From Zeimonas sp046347945 (GTDB taxonomy: Bacteria; Pseudomonadota; Gammaproteobacteria; Burkholderiales; Burkholderiaceae_E), in assembly GCA_046347945.1 (NCBI GenBank), contig JAXMFB010000010.1, positions 62,001-126,000 of the forward strand: a stretch of DNA of 64,000 nucleotides, written 5' to 3'. Position 1 is the stretch's first letter; every line of letters begins with the position of its first letter. The position numbers and the translations under genes were made by a program. Under the pieces are notes generated by a model that was not told where the DNA came from, ran no database searches, and saw only the letters and a list, made by a program, of their open reading frames with translations. This document shows positions 45,222 through 54,565 of this stretch, piece after piece.

Positions 45222-47111
45222 ATGCGCGCCGCTCCGTGGACTCTCGCGGCCAAGCTGGTCGTCATCGGATTCTCGCTGCTGCTGGTGGCGCTGGGTGCCA
45301 TCGGGCTGACGCTCTGGATGACGTGGCACCTCGAGGGCGGAGCGGCCGCCGTCAACGAAGCCGGCCGCATGCGGATGCAGGCCTACAGGCTGGAGCTCGA
45401 GGCCGGGCGCGGGCCGCGCGACGAGGTCGCCCGCCGCGTCGCGCTCTTCGATGCCAGCATCGACGCGCTGAGCGTCGGCGAACCGGGTCGGCCCCTGTTC
45501 GTTCCCTGGAACGACGCCACGCGCGGACGCTTTGCCGAAGTGCGCGCCGACTGGGACGCCCTTCGCGCTGCCTGGCTCGCCGATCCGGTGCAAGTGCCCC
45601 TGGACCGGGTCGACGAGTTCGTGGCCGCGATCGACGCCTTCGTGGCCTCGATCGAGCAGCAGATGTCTCGCTCGACCGCGATCCTGAACGCGGTGCAGTT
45701 CGCGATGCTCGCGCTGGCGATCGGCGGGGCGGTGGCGCTGCTGTACGCGGGCTACATCTTCGTCGTCGACCCGGTCGCGCAGCTGCAGCGCGGCCTCGCG
45801 CGGGTCGAGCGGGGAGAGCTCGACACCCGTGTGGCGGTCGACTCGAAGGACGAGTTCGGCCAGCTCGCGGATGCCTTCAACCGGATGACCGCGAACCTGC
45901 AGGCGCTGTACCAGGGCCTGGAGGACAAGGTTCGCGAGAAGACCGCGGGCCTCGAGCAGAAGCGGCGGCGGCTGGCGGCGCTCTACGACGCGAGCGCGCT
46001 GATCGGCGCCGCGGGCTCGCTCGACGAACTCGCGCAGGGCTTCGTGCGAAAGGTACGCGAGATCGCGCACGCCGACGCGGCGGCGCTGCGCTGGTCCGAC
46101 GAGGCCAACCAGCGCTACCTGATGCTGGCCGGCGACAGCCTGCCCGAGGCGATGGCGCAGAAGGAGCAGTGCGTGATCGCCGGCACCTGCCTGTGCGGCC
46201 GGCTGCAGCCGCAGGCGGGCGTTCGCGTGGTCGCGATCCGCCCCGATCCGCAGATGAGCTTCGACCACTGCGCCGCCGCCGGCTATCGCACGCTGGTCTC
46301 GGTGCCGGTCGTGCTGCAGCAGCGCGTGTTGGGCGAGATCGACCTCTTCTACTTCGGCGAGGCCACGCTCGCCGACGAGGACCGCACGCTGCTCGAGGCG
46401 TTGGCCAGCCACCTGGCGACCGCGATGGAAGGCTTGCGCGCGGCGGCGCTCGACGTCGAGGCGGCGGTGGCGCAGGAGCGCGGCCTGCTCGCGCAGGAAC
46501 TGCACGACTCGATCGCGCAATCGCTCGCCTTCCTGAAGATCCAGGTCAGGCTGCTGCGCGACGCGGTCGCGCGCGGCGACGCCCGCGCGGTAGAGTCGAC
46601 CATCGGCGAGCTCGACGCCGGCATTCGCGAGAGCTACAGCGACGTGCGCGAGCTGCTGGTGCACTTCCGCACGCGCACCCGCGACGAGGACATCGAGCCG
46701 GCGCTGCGAACGACGCTGTCGAAATTCGAGCACCAGACCGGCCTGCGTACCCACCTGAGCGTCGAGGGTCACGGATTGCCGCTCGATCCGGCCGTGCAGG
46801 TGCAGGTGCTGCACGTGGTCCAGGAGGCGCTCAGCAACGTGCGCAAGCACGCGCTGGCCACGCAGGTGTGGCTGCGCGTGCAGCAGGTGCCGGTGTGGCG
46901 CTTCGAGGTGCGCGACGACGGCCGCGGGTACGACACGACGGGCGGCGCGACCGACGAGACGCATGTCGGGCTGCGCATCATGCGCGAGCGCGCCCAGCGG
47001 ATCGGTGCGCAGGTGCTCGTGGAGTCGGCGCCCGGCGCAGGTACCCGGATGGTCCTGACGCTGCCGCCGCAGGCCCGGGCTACGGCGGCGACCGACGAGG
47101 TGGCCGCCTGA
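45222..47111 (+). CDS. narX: Nitrate/nitrite sensor histidine kinase, NarX-type
   Basis: The 629-residue kinase has a membrane helix at about 10-32, a periplasmic region with the P-box NEAGRMRMQAYRLELEAG (about 47-64) that resembles the nitrate-binding P-box of NarX/NarQ, a second helix around 160-180, HAMP (about 185-235), a coiled-coil, a GAF-like domain with the Cys-rich EQCVIAGTCLCGR, and a HisKA_3/HATPase module. The phospho-acceptor His428 lies in LAQELHDSIAQSLAFLKIQV; the N and G boxes include DDGRGYD and GTRMVLTLP. It would phosphorylate NarL, encoded 37 bp downstream. Confidence 0.92.
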   Translation: MRAAPWTLAAKLVVIGFSLLLVALGAIGLTLWMTWHLEGGAAAVNEAGRMRMQAYRLELEAGRGPRDEVARRVALFDASIDALSVGEPGRPLFVPWNDATRGRFAEVRADWDALRAAWLADPVQVPLDRVDEFVAAIDAFVASIEQQMSRSTAILNAVQFAMLALAIGGAVALLYAGYIFVVDPVAQLQRGLARVERGELDTRVAVDSKDEFGQLADAFNRMTANLQALYQGLEDKVREKTAGLEQKRRRLAALYDASALIGAAGSLDELAQGFVRKVREIAHADAAALRWSDEANQRYLMLAGDSLPEAMAQKEQCVIAGTCLCGRLQPQAGVRVVAIRPDPQMSFDHCAAAGYRTLVSVPVVLQQRVLGEIDLFYFGEATLADEDRTLLEALASHLATAMEGLRAAALDVEAAVAQERGLLAQELHDSIAQSLAFLKIQVRLLRDAVARGDARAVESTIGELDAGIRESYSDVRELLVHFRTRTRDEDIEPALRTTLSKFEHQTGLRTHLSVEGHGLPLDPAVQVQVLHVVQEALSNVRKHALATQVWLRVQQVPVWRFEVRDDGRGYDTTGGATDETHVGLRIMRERAQRIGAQVLVESAPGAGTRMVLTLPPQARATAATDEVAA

Positions 47112-47148
47112 TGCGCGCCGCGCAGGTGCCGCTGCAACGGGGCCTCGC

Positions 47149-47805
47149 GTGAGCGCGCCGATCCGCCTGCTGGTCGTCGACGACCACACGCTGTTCCGCC
47201 GCGGCCTGGTGGCGCTGCTCGCGACCGAGGCCGATCTCGTCGTGGCCGGCGAGGCGGCCGATGCCGGCGAGGCCGCGCGCCGGGCGCGCGAGCTGCAGCC
47301 CGACGTCATCCTGCTCGACAACCATCTCCCCGGCGTGACCGGCATCGCCGCGCTCGCCGGCCTGAAGGAGGCCGCGCCCGCGGCACGCGTGCTGATGCTC
47401 ACCGTGAGCGAGGACGAAGCGGACCTGTCGGCGGCGCTTCGCGCGGGCGCGCAGGGCTACGTGCTGAAGACGATCGACGGCGACATGCTCGCGCAGGCCA
47501 TCCGGCGCACGATGCTGGGCGAGTCGGTGGTGAGCCCGGAGATGACCGGCAAGCTGGTGCAGGCATTGCGGTCGACCCACGCCGTCGAGGCGCCGGCGCC
47601 CGCCGACCCGCTCGCCGCGCTGTCGCCGCGCGAGCGCGAGATCCTCGAGCACATCGCACGCGGGGCGAGCAACAAGGCGATCGCGCGCGCGCTCGACATC
47701 GCCGAGACCACGGTCAAGATCCACGTCCAGCACATCCTTCGCAAGCTCGGGCTGGCCTCGCGCGTGCAGGCCGCCGTCTACCTGACCGGTCGCGGCTCGG
47801 GCTAG
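47149..47805 (+). CDS. narL: Nitrate/nitrite response regulator, NarL family
   Basis: The 218-residue regulator has a receiver domain with the acidic DD at residues 11-12, phospho-acceptor Asp57 (DVILLDNHLPG) and Lys near 106 (YVLKTID), and a LuxR-type HTH (about 150-212: LSPREREILEHIARGASNKAIARAL is read in parts). It starts at GTG 47149, after a short gap from narX. It would activate the narK-narG operon under nitrate; a TACTCCT heptamer fitting the NarL half-site lies at 47868-47874 downstream. Confidence 0.92.
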   Translation: MSAPIRLLVVDDHTLFRRGLVALLATEADLVVAGEAADAGEAARRARELQPDVILLDNHLPGVTGIAALAGLKEAAPAARVLMLTVSEDEADLSAALRAGAQGYVLKTIDGDMLAQAIRRTMLGESVVSPEMTGKLVQALRSTHAVEAPAPADPLAALSPREREILEHIARGASNKAIARALDIAETTVKIHVQHILRKLGLASRVQAAVYLTGRGSG

Positions 47806-47988
47806 GAACAGGCCCCAGGGCGGCGCCCGAACGCGCGCCGGGCGGCGGCCGCGGCGCCCCCGGGTAGTACTCCTTTCGAACGATGGCCCGCGGCCATCCC
47901 TCGTTCTTCCGGCGCGGCCGCGCGCACCTTGCCGAAGGATGTTCGCCGCTCGACGCGATGCCTACAGTGCCGGCATGGAGAACCGGTC

Positions 47989-49266
47989 ATGACTTCCACC
48001 CCGCTCGAAGGGCCGCGCGCGCGGCAGGCGTTTTCGGTGCTGATCGCCAGCACGCTCGCCTTCACCGTCTGCTTCATGGTCTGGATGATGTTCGGCGTGA
48101 TCGGCATACCGATCCGCAAGGCGTTGGACCTCAACGCCACCGAGTTCGGCCTGCTGACGGCGACGCCGGTGCTCACCGGGTCGCTCGTGCGCGTGCCGCT
48201 GGGCATCTGGACCGACCGCTACGGCGGCCGCATCGTGATGGCAGTGCTGATGGCGGTCACCGTCCCGGCGATCTGGCTGATGGCCTACGCGACCGAGTTC
48301 TGGCACTTCATCGTGATCGGGCTGTTCGTCGGCCTCGCCGGCGGCTCGTTCTCGGTGGGCACGCCGTACGTGGCGCGCTGGTTCCCGCGCAACCGCCAGG
48401 GCTTCGCGATGGGGGTTTATGGCGCGGGCAACTCGGGCGCGGCGGTCAACAAGTTCGTCGCTCCCGCGCTCGTGGTCGCGTTCGGCTGGACGATGGTGCC
48501 GAAGGTCTACGCGGCGATCATGCTCGGCACCGTGGTGCTGTTCTGGCTGCTCAGCCACAGCGACCCGGCCCACCTCGTGCCCAGCCATGTCCGCTTCACC
48601 GACCAGCTCAAGGCGCTGAAGGATCGCAGGGTGCTGAAGTACTGCCAGTACTACAGCATCGTGTTCGGCGGCTACGTGGCGTTGAGCCTGTGGATGGTCC
48701 AGTACTACGTCGGCGAGTACGGCCTGGACATCCGGGTCGCCGCGCTGCTGGCCGCCTGCTTCTCGCTGCCCGGCGGCGTGCTGCGCGCGGTCGGCGGCTG
48801 GCTGTCCGACCGCTACGGGGCGCACAGCGTGACCTGGTGGGTGATGTGGGTGAGCTGGATCTGCCTGTTCCTGCTCAGCTATCCGCAGACCCAGTTCACC
48901 GTGGCCACTGTCGAGGGCACGCGCAGCTTCACGATCGGCCTGAACGTCTACGCGTTCACGCTGCTGATGTTCGTGCTCGGCATCGCCTGGGCATTCGGCA
49001 AGGCGAGCGTGTTCAAGTACATCAGCGACGAGTATCCGCAGAACATCGGCGCGATCTCCGGCATCGTCGGCCTGGCCGGCGGGCTGGGGGGCTTCGTGCT
49101 GCCGATCATGTTCGGTGCACTGCTCGACCTGACCGGCGTCCGCTCGAGCGCCTTCATGCTGATGTACGGCGTGGTGTGGGTGTCGCTGATCTGGATGTAT
49201 TTCACCGAGGTGCGTCGCACCGAGGTCATGGGGCCGCGCGGCGCGGCGCAAGCAACGCGCGCCTGA
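47989..49266 (+). CDS. narK: Nitrate/nitrite transporter, NarK1-type MFS
   Basis: A 425-residue major facilitator protein with 12 predicted helices. LTATPVLTGSLVRVPLGIWTDRYGGR, GLAGGSFSVGTPYVARWFP and the NS-type motifs GAGNSGAAVN and GIVGLAGGLGGFVLP match the NarK1/NasA nitrate transporter group. GGAG lies 8 nt upstream of ATG 47989. It is followed by a second, longer NarK; such NarK1-NarK2 pairs upstream of narGHJI are known in denitrifiers, where one imports nitrate with protons and the other exchanges nitrate and nitrite. Confidence 0.92.
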   Translation: MTSTPLEGPRARQAFSVLIASTLAFTVCFMVWMMFGVIGIPIRKALDLNATEFGLLTATPVLTGSLVRVPLGIWTDRYGGRIVMAVLMAVTVPAIWLMAYATEFWHFIVIGLFVGLAGGSFSVGTPYVARWFPRNRQGFAMGVYGAGNSGAAVNKFVAPALVVAFGWTMVPKVYAAIMLGTVVLFWLLSHSDPAHLVPSHVRFTDQLKALKDRRVLKYCQYYSIVFGGYVALSLWMVQYYVGEYGLDIRVAALLAACFSLPGGVLRAVGGWLSDRYGAHSVTWWVMWVSWICLFLLSYPQTQFTVATVEGTRSFTIGLNVYAFTLLMFVLGIAWAFGKASVFKYISDEYPQNIGAISGIVGLAGGLGGFVLPIMFGALLDLTGVRSSAFMLMYGVVWVSLIWMYFTEVRRTEVMGPRGAAQATRA

Positions 49267-49290
49267 CGGTCGCGCGACGGAGGTTCGGAA

Positions 49291-50739
49291 ATGAATGCGA
49301 CCGCGGCGGACGTCGGGCGAGCCAGGCCCGGCAGCGTGCTGCAAGTCTGGACGCCGGAGGACAAGGCGTTCTGGGCGCGCGAAGGCGAGGCGATCGCCAG
49401 GCTCAACCTGTGGATCTCGGTGCCGGCGTTGTTCCTGGCGTTCGCGGTCTGGCAACTATGGAGCGTGGTGGCGGTGAGCCTGCCTGCGCTCGGCTTCAAG
49501 TACTCGACCAACCAGCTGTTCTGGCTCGCCGCGGCGCCCGCGCTCTCTGGCGCCACGCTGCGGATCTTCTACTCGTTCATGATTCCGCTGGTCGGTGGCC
49601 GGCGCTGGACCGCGGTTTCCACCGCGTCGCTGCTGATCCCGGCGATCGGGATCGGCGTCGCGGTGCAGGACCCGACCACCGGCTATCCGACCATGCTCCT
49701 GCTCGCGCTGCTGTGCGGGCTGGGCGGGGGCAACTTCAGCTCGAGCATGGCCAACATCAGCTTCTTCTTTCCGAAGGAGCGCAAGGGTTCGGCGCTCGGC
49801 GTGAACGCGGGGCTGGGCAATCTCGGCGTGTCGGTGGTGCAGTTCCTGACGCCGCTGGTGGTCGCGGTCGGCATCTTCGGCGTCTTCGGCGGCGAACCGC
49901 AGGTCGTCGTCAACCGGTTCGGTGACCAGGTCCACGTCTGGACGCAGAACGCCGCATACGTCTGGGTGCCGTGGATCACGGTCGCGGCGGTCGCGGCCTG
50001 GTTCTTCATGAACGACATCGCCGATGCGAAGGCGTCGTTCGCCGCGCAGGCGGCGATCTTCCGGCGCAAGCACAACTGGCTGATGTGCATCCTCTACCTC
50101 GGAACCTTCGGGTCGTTCATCGGCTTCGCCGCCGGTTTTCCCCTGCTGATCCGTAGCCAGTTTCCGGGCGTCAATCCGCTCGCCTACGCGTGGCTCGGGC
50201 CGCTGGTGGGAGCGTTGATCCGCCCGGTCGGCGGCTGGCTGTCCGACCAGATGGGCGGGGCGCGCGTCACGTTGTGGAACTTCGTCGTGATGGCGCTGGC
50301 GGTGATCGGCGTGCTCTTCTTCCTGCCCAAGGGCACCGGCGGCTTCGCGCTGCCGTTCGGGCCCGCGGAGGGCAGCTTCGCCGGCTTCTTCCTGATGTTC
50401 CTGCTGCTGTTCCTCACCACCGGCATCGGCAACGGCTCGACGTTCCGGATGATTCCGGTGATCTTCCTGAACCAGAAGCTCGCCGAGTTGCGCAGCGACG
50501 ACGAGGCCGAGCGCGCGAAGGCGATCCGCGACGGCAACACCGAGGGCGCCGCGGCGCTGGGGTTCGCCGGCGCGCTGGGCGCCTACGGCGGGTTCTTCAT
50601 TCCGAAGAGCTACGGCAGCTCGATCGCGGCCACCGGCGGGCCCGAAGCGGCGCTGTGGGTCTTCTCGATCTTCTACGGCCTGTGCATCGTCCTGACGTGG
50701 TGGTACTACGCGCGCAGGAACGCGGAGATGCCGTGCTGA
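49291..50739 (+). CDS. narK: Nitrate/nitrite antiporter, NarK2-type MFS
   Basis: A 482-residue MFS protein. Conserved NarK motifs include GATLRIFYSFMIPLVGGRRW, LCGLGGGNFSSSMANISFFFPK, GLGNLGVSVVQFLTP and AGALGAYGGFFIPKSYG, the last two carrying nitrate-signature glycines. Extra length lies in a cytoplasmic loop and near helix 10, as in E. coli NarK-like exchangers. CGGAGG precedes the ATG. It is 24 bp after the first narK and 34 bp before narG. Confidence 0.93.
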   Translation: MNATAADVGRARPGSVLQVWTPEDKAFWAREGEAIARLNLWISVPALFLAFAVWQLWSVVAVSLPALGFKYSTNQLFWLAAAPALSGATLRIFYSFMIPLVGGRRWTAVSTASLLIPAIGIGVAVQDPTTGYPTMLLLALLCGLGGGNFSSSMANISFFFPKERKGSALGVNAGLGNLGVSVVQFLTPLVVAVGIFGVFGGEPQVVVNRFGDQVHVWTQNAAYVWVPWITVAAVAAWFFMNDIADAKASFAAQAAIFRRKHNWLMCILYLGTFGSFIGFAAGFPLLIRSQFPGVNPLAYAWLGPLVGALIRPVGGWLSDQMGGARVTLWNFVVMALAVIGVLFFLPKGTGGFALPFGPAEGSFAGFFLMFLLLFLTTGIGNGSTFRMIPVIFLNQKLAELRSDDEAERAKAIRDGNTEGAAALGFAGALGAYGGFFIPKSYGSSIAATGGPEAALWVFSIFYGLCIVLTWWYYARRNAEMPC

Positions 50740-50773
50740 GCGCGCGGCCATCGAACGACCCCGGGAGCCTCCG

Positions 50774-53700
50774 ATGAGCCACTTTCTCGATCGCCTGACC
50801 TTCTTCGTCCAGCCGAAGGAGGCGTTCTCCGGCGGCCACGGCGTCACCACGGGCGAGGACCGCACCTGGGAGGACGCCTACCGCAATCGCTGGCAGCACG
50901 ACAAGATCGTGCGTTCGACGCACGGCACGAACTGCACGGGATCGTGCTCGTGGAAGATCTACGTGAAGGGCGGCATCGTCACCTGGGAGACCCAGCAGAC
51001 CGACTACCCGCGAACCCGCCCCGACCTGCCCAACCACGAGCCTCGCGGTTGCGCGCGGGGCGCCAGCTACAGCTGGTACCTGTACAGCGCCAATCGCGTG
51101 AAATACCCGATGGTGCGCGGCCGCCTGATGAAGGCGTGGCGCGCGGCGCGGGCGTTGGCGAAGTCGCCGGTCGACGCGTGGGCGGCGATCGTCGAGAACG
51201 ACGCGGTGCGGCGCGAGTACCAGCAGCAGCGCGGGCTGGGCGGCTTCGTGCGGGCCGAGTGGGACGAGGTCGACGAGCTGATCGCCGCGGCCAACGTCTA
51301 CACGATCAGGCGCCACGGGCCCGACCGCGTGATCGGCTTCTCGCCGATCCCGGCGATGTCGATGATCTCCTACGCTGCCGGCTCGCGCTACCTGTCGCTG
51401 ATCGGCGGCACCTGCATGAGCTTCTACGACTGGTACTGCGACCTGCCGCCGTCGAGCCCGCAGACGTGGGGCGAGCAGACCGACGTCCCGGAGTCGGCCG
51501 ACTGGTACAACTCGACGTTCCTGATCGCCTGGGGATCGAACGTGCCGCAGACGCGCACGCCCGACGCGCACTTCTTCACCGAGGTGCGCTACAAGGGCGC
51601 GAAGGTGGTGGCGGTCACGCCCGACTACGCGGAAGTCTCGAAGCTCGCCGACCTGTGGCTGCACCCGAAGCAGGGCACCGATGCGGCACTGGCCATGGCG
51701 ATGGGCCACGTGATCCTGAAGGAGTTCTACTTCGACCAGCGCTCGGCGTACTTCGACGACTACGCGCGCCGCTACACCGACCTGCCGATGCTGGTGCAGC
51801 TGCGCGAGGCCACGCTGGCCGACGGCACGAAAGTGCTCGCGCCCGATCGCTACCTGCGGGCCAGCGACTTCGGCGACGCGCTCGGCCAGGACAACAACCC
51901 CGAGTGGAAGACGGCGGCGATCGACCAGACCGGGGCGATCGTCGTGCCGAACGGATCGATCGGGTTCCGCTGGGGCAAGGAAGGGCGGTCCGATTCGGGC
52001 AAGTGGAACCTCGAGAATCGCGAGGCGCACGGTGGCAGGGAAGTGAAGCTGTCGCTTTCGCTGCTCGACGACGCGGCGCCGGCGCACGAGGTCGTCACGG
52101 TCGGGTTCCCGTACTTCGGCGGCATCGAGACGCCGCACTTCGAGCGCAACGACCAGGGCGGGTCGGTGCTGAAGCGGCAGGTTCCGGCAGCCCGGCTCAC
52201 GCTGGTCGAGGGCGGTGAGCGGCGCGAGGTGCTGGTCGCGACGGTGTTCGACCTGCTCGCGGCCAACTATGGAGTCGCCCGCGGGCTGCCCGGGGAGAAC
52301 GCGGCCGACGACTACGACAGCGACCGCCCGTACACGCCCGCGTGGCAGGAGCGGATCACCGGGGTGCCGCGGGCGCAGGCGATCGCCGTCGCGCGCCAGT
52401 TCGCCGACAACGCGGACAAGACCCGCGGGCGGTCGATGGTGATCATCGGCGCGGCGATGAACCACTGGTACCACAGCGACATGAACTACCGCGGCATCAT
52501 CAACATGCTGATGCTGTGCGGGTGCGTCGGGCAGACCGGGGGCGGCTGGGCGCACTACGTCGGCCAGGAGAAATTGCGCCCGCAGACCGGATGGACGGCG
52601 CTCGCGTTCGCGCTCGACTGGATCCGGCCGCCGCGCCAGCAGAACTCGACGAGTTTCTTCTACGCGCACACCGACCAGTGGCGCTACGAGCGCCTGGGCG
52701 TCGACGAGATCCTGTCGCCGCTGGCCGACCGCGGGCGCTACCAGGGCTCGATGATCGACTACAACGTGCGCGCCGAGCGGATGGGCTGGCTGCCGTCGGC
52801 GCCGCAGCTGAAGACCAATCCGCTGCAGGTGGTGCGCGACGCGCAGGCCGCCGGCGTCGACCCGAAGGACTACGTGAAGCGCGCGCTGAAGGACGGCTCG
52901 CTGCAGATGAGCTGCGAGGACCCCGACGATCCGGCCAACTGGCCGCGCAACCTGTTCGTCTGGCGCTCGAACCTGCTCGGCTCCTCGGGCAAGGGCCACG
53001 AATACTTCCTGCGCCACCTGCTGGGAACCAGTCACGGCGTGCAGGGGCGCGACCTCGGGCCCGGCGACGCGAAGCCGCAGGAGGTGCGCTGGCACGCGCA
53101 GGCCCCGGAAGGCAAGCTCGACCTGCTGGTGACGCTGGACTTCCGGATGAGCACGACCTGCCTGTACTCGGACGTCGTGCTGCCGACCGCCACCTGGTAC
53201 GAGAAGAACGACCTGAACACCAGCGACATGCACCCGTTCATCCATCCGCTGTCGACCGCGGTCGACCCGGCCTGGCAGGCGCGCAGCGACTGGGAGATCT
53301 ACAAGGGCTTCGCGAGGAAGTTCAGCGAGGTCTGCGTCGGCCACCTCGGCGTCGAGAAGGATGTCGTGCTCACGCCGATGATGCACGACACGCCGGGCGA
53401 ACTCGCGCAACCGTTCGACGTGCGCGACTGGAAGCGCGGCGAGTGCGAGCTCGAGCCCGGGCGAACGGCCGCGCAGGTGACGGTCGTCGAGCGCGACTAC
53501 CCGAACACGTTCCGGCGCTTCACCGCGCTCGGCCCGCTGATGGGCCGCATCGGCAACGGCGGCAAGGGCATCGCGTGGAACACCGAGGACGAGGTGCAGG
53601 CGCTGGCGGACCTCAACGGCGCGGTCGCCGAGGAGGGTGCGACGAAGGGGATGCCGCGCATCGTCACCGACATCGACGCGGCCGAGACGGTGATGATGCT

Positions 53701-54565
53701 CGCCCCCGAGACCAACGGCCACGTCGCGGTCAAGGCCTGGGAGGCGCTGTCGAAGATCACCGGCCGCGAGCATGCGCACCTGGCGATGCACCGCGAGGAC
53801 GAGAAGATCCGCTTCCGCGACATCCAGGCGCAGCCGCGCAAGATCATCTCGTCGCCGACCTGGTCGGGCCTCGAGAGCGAGAAGGTCTCGTACAACGCCG
53901 GCTACACCAACGTCCACGAGCTGATTCCCTGGCGCACGCTGTCGGGCCGACAGCAGTTCTACCAGGACCACCCGTGGATGCGCGATTTCGGCGAGGGCTT
54001 CGTCAGCTACCGGCCGCCGGTCGACCTGAAGGCGGTGGCGACGGTGATGGGGCGCAAGCCGAACGGCAACAAGGAGATCGCGCTGAACTTCATCACGCCG
54101 CACCAGAAGTGGGGCATCCACTCCACCTACACCGACAACCTCATCATGCTCACGCTGAACCGCGGCGGGCCGGTGATCTGGCTCTCCGAGGACGACGCGC
54201 GCAGCGCGGGAATCGTCGACAACGACTGGGTCGAGCTCTTCAACGCCAATGGCGCGATTGCGGCGCGCGCGGTGGTCAGCCAGCGGGTCAAGCCCGGCAT
54301 GGTGATGATGTACCACGCACAGGAGAAGATCATCAACACGCCGGGGTCGGAGATCACCGGGATGCGCGGCGGCATCCACAACTCGGTCACGCGCGTGGTG
54401 CTCAAGCCCACGCACATGATCGGGGGCTACGCGCAGTACAGCTACGGCTTCAACTACTACGGCACCATCGGCACCAACCGCGACGAGTTCGTCGTGGTGC
54501 GCAAGATGGCGAAGGTGGACTGGCTGGACGAGCCTGCGACGACGACCTCGGGAGCGCACCAATGA
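50774..54565 (+). CDS. narG: Respiratory nitrate reductase alpha subunit
   Basis: The 1263-residue molybdopterin enzyme has the FS0 cluster ligands His50, Cys54, Cys58 and Cys93 (HGTNCTGSCSW and RGCARGASYSW), SADWYNST containing the Asp Mo-ligand near residue 240, AWGSNVPQTRTPDAHFF, and GGGWAHYVGQEKLRPQTGW. There is no twin-arginine leader, which fits the cytoplasm-facing membrane-bound Nar type. It reduces nitrate to nitrite. Its stop overlaps the narH start (ATGA). Confidence 0.97.
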   Translation: MSHFLDRLTFFVQPKEAFSGGHGVTTGEDRTWEDAYRNRWQHDKIVRSTHGTNCTGSCSWKIYVKGGIVTWETQQTDYPRTRPDLPNHEPRGCARGASYSWYLYSANRVKYPMVRGRLMKAWRAARALAKSPVDAWAAIVENDAVRREYQQQRGLGGFVRAEWDEVDELIAAANVYTIRRHGPDRVIGFSPIPAMSMISYAAGSRYLSLIGGTCMSFYDWYCDLPPSSPQTWGEQTDVPESADWYNSTFLIAWGSNVPQTRTPDAHFFTEVRYKGAKVVAVTPDYAEVSKLADLWLHPKQGTDAALAMAMGHVILKEFYFDQRSAYFDDYARRYTDLPMLVQLREATLADGTKVLAPDRYLRASDFGDALGQDNNPEWKTAAIDQTGAIVVPNGSIGFRWGKEGRSDSGKWNLENREAHGGREVKLSLSLLDDAAPAHEVVTVGFPYFGGIETPHFERNDQGGSVLKRQVPAARLTLVEGGERREVLVATVFDLLAANYGVARGLPGENAADDYDSDRPYTPAWQERITGVPRAQAIAVARQFADNADKTRGRSMVIIGAAMNHWYHSDMNYRGIINMLMLCGCVGQTGGGWAHYVGQEKLRPQTGWTALAFALDWIRPPRQQNSTSFFYAHTDQWRYERLGVDEILSPLADRGRYQGSMIDYNVRAERMGWLPSAPQLKTNPLQVVRDAQAAGVDPKDYVKRALKDGSLQMSCEDPDDPANWPRNLFVWRSNLLGSSGKGHEYFLRHLLGTSHGVQGRDLGPGDAKPQEVRWHAQAPEGKLDLLVTLDFRMSTTCLYSDVVLPTATWYEKNDLNTSDMHPFIHPLSTAVDPAWQARSDWEIYKGFARKFSEVCVGHLGVEKDVVLTPMMHDTPGELAQPFDVRDWKRGECELEPGRTAAQVTVVERDYPNTFRRFTALGPLMGRIGNGGKGIAWNTEDEVQALADLNGAVAEEGATKGMPRIVTDIDAAETVMMLAPETNGHVAVKAWEALSKITGREHAHLAMHREDEKIRFRDIQAQPRKIISSPTWSGLESEKVSYNAGYTNVHELIPWRTLSGRQQFYQDHPWMRDFGEGFVSYRPPVDLKAVATVMGRKPNGNKEIALNFITPHQKWGIHSTYTDNLIMLTLNRGGPVIWLSEDDARSAGIVDNDWVELFNANGAIAARAVVSQRVKPGMVMMYHAQEKIINTPGSEITGMRGGIHNSVTRVVLKPTHMIGGYAQYSYGFNYYGTIGTNRDEFVVVRKMAKVDWLDEPATTTSGAHQ

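Noticed and set aside
47868..47874. Full 7-2-7 NarL binding site
   Set aside because: Only one heptamer (TACTCCT) fits; the expected inverted partner two bases away is missing, so it is kept only as a weak half-site.
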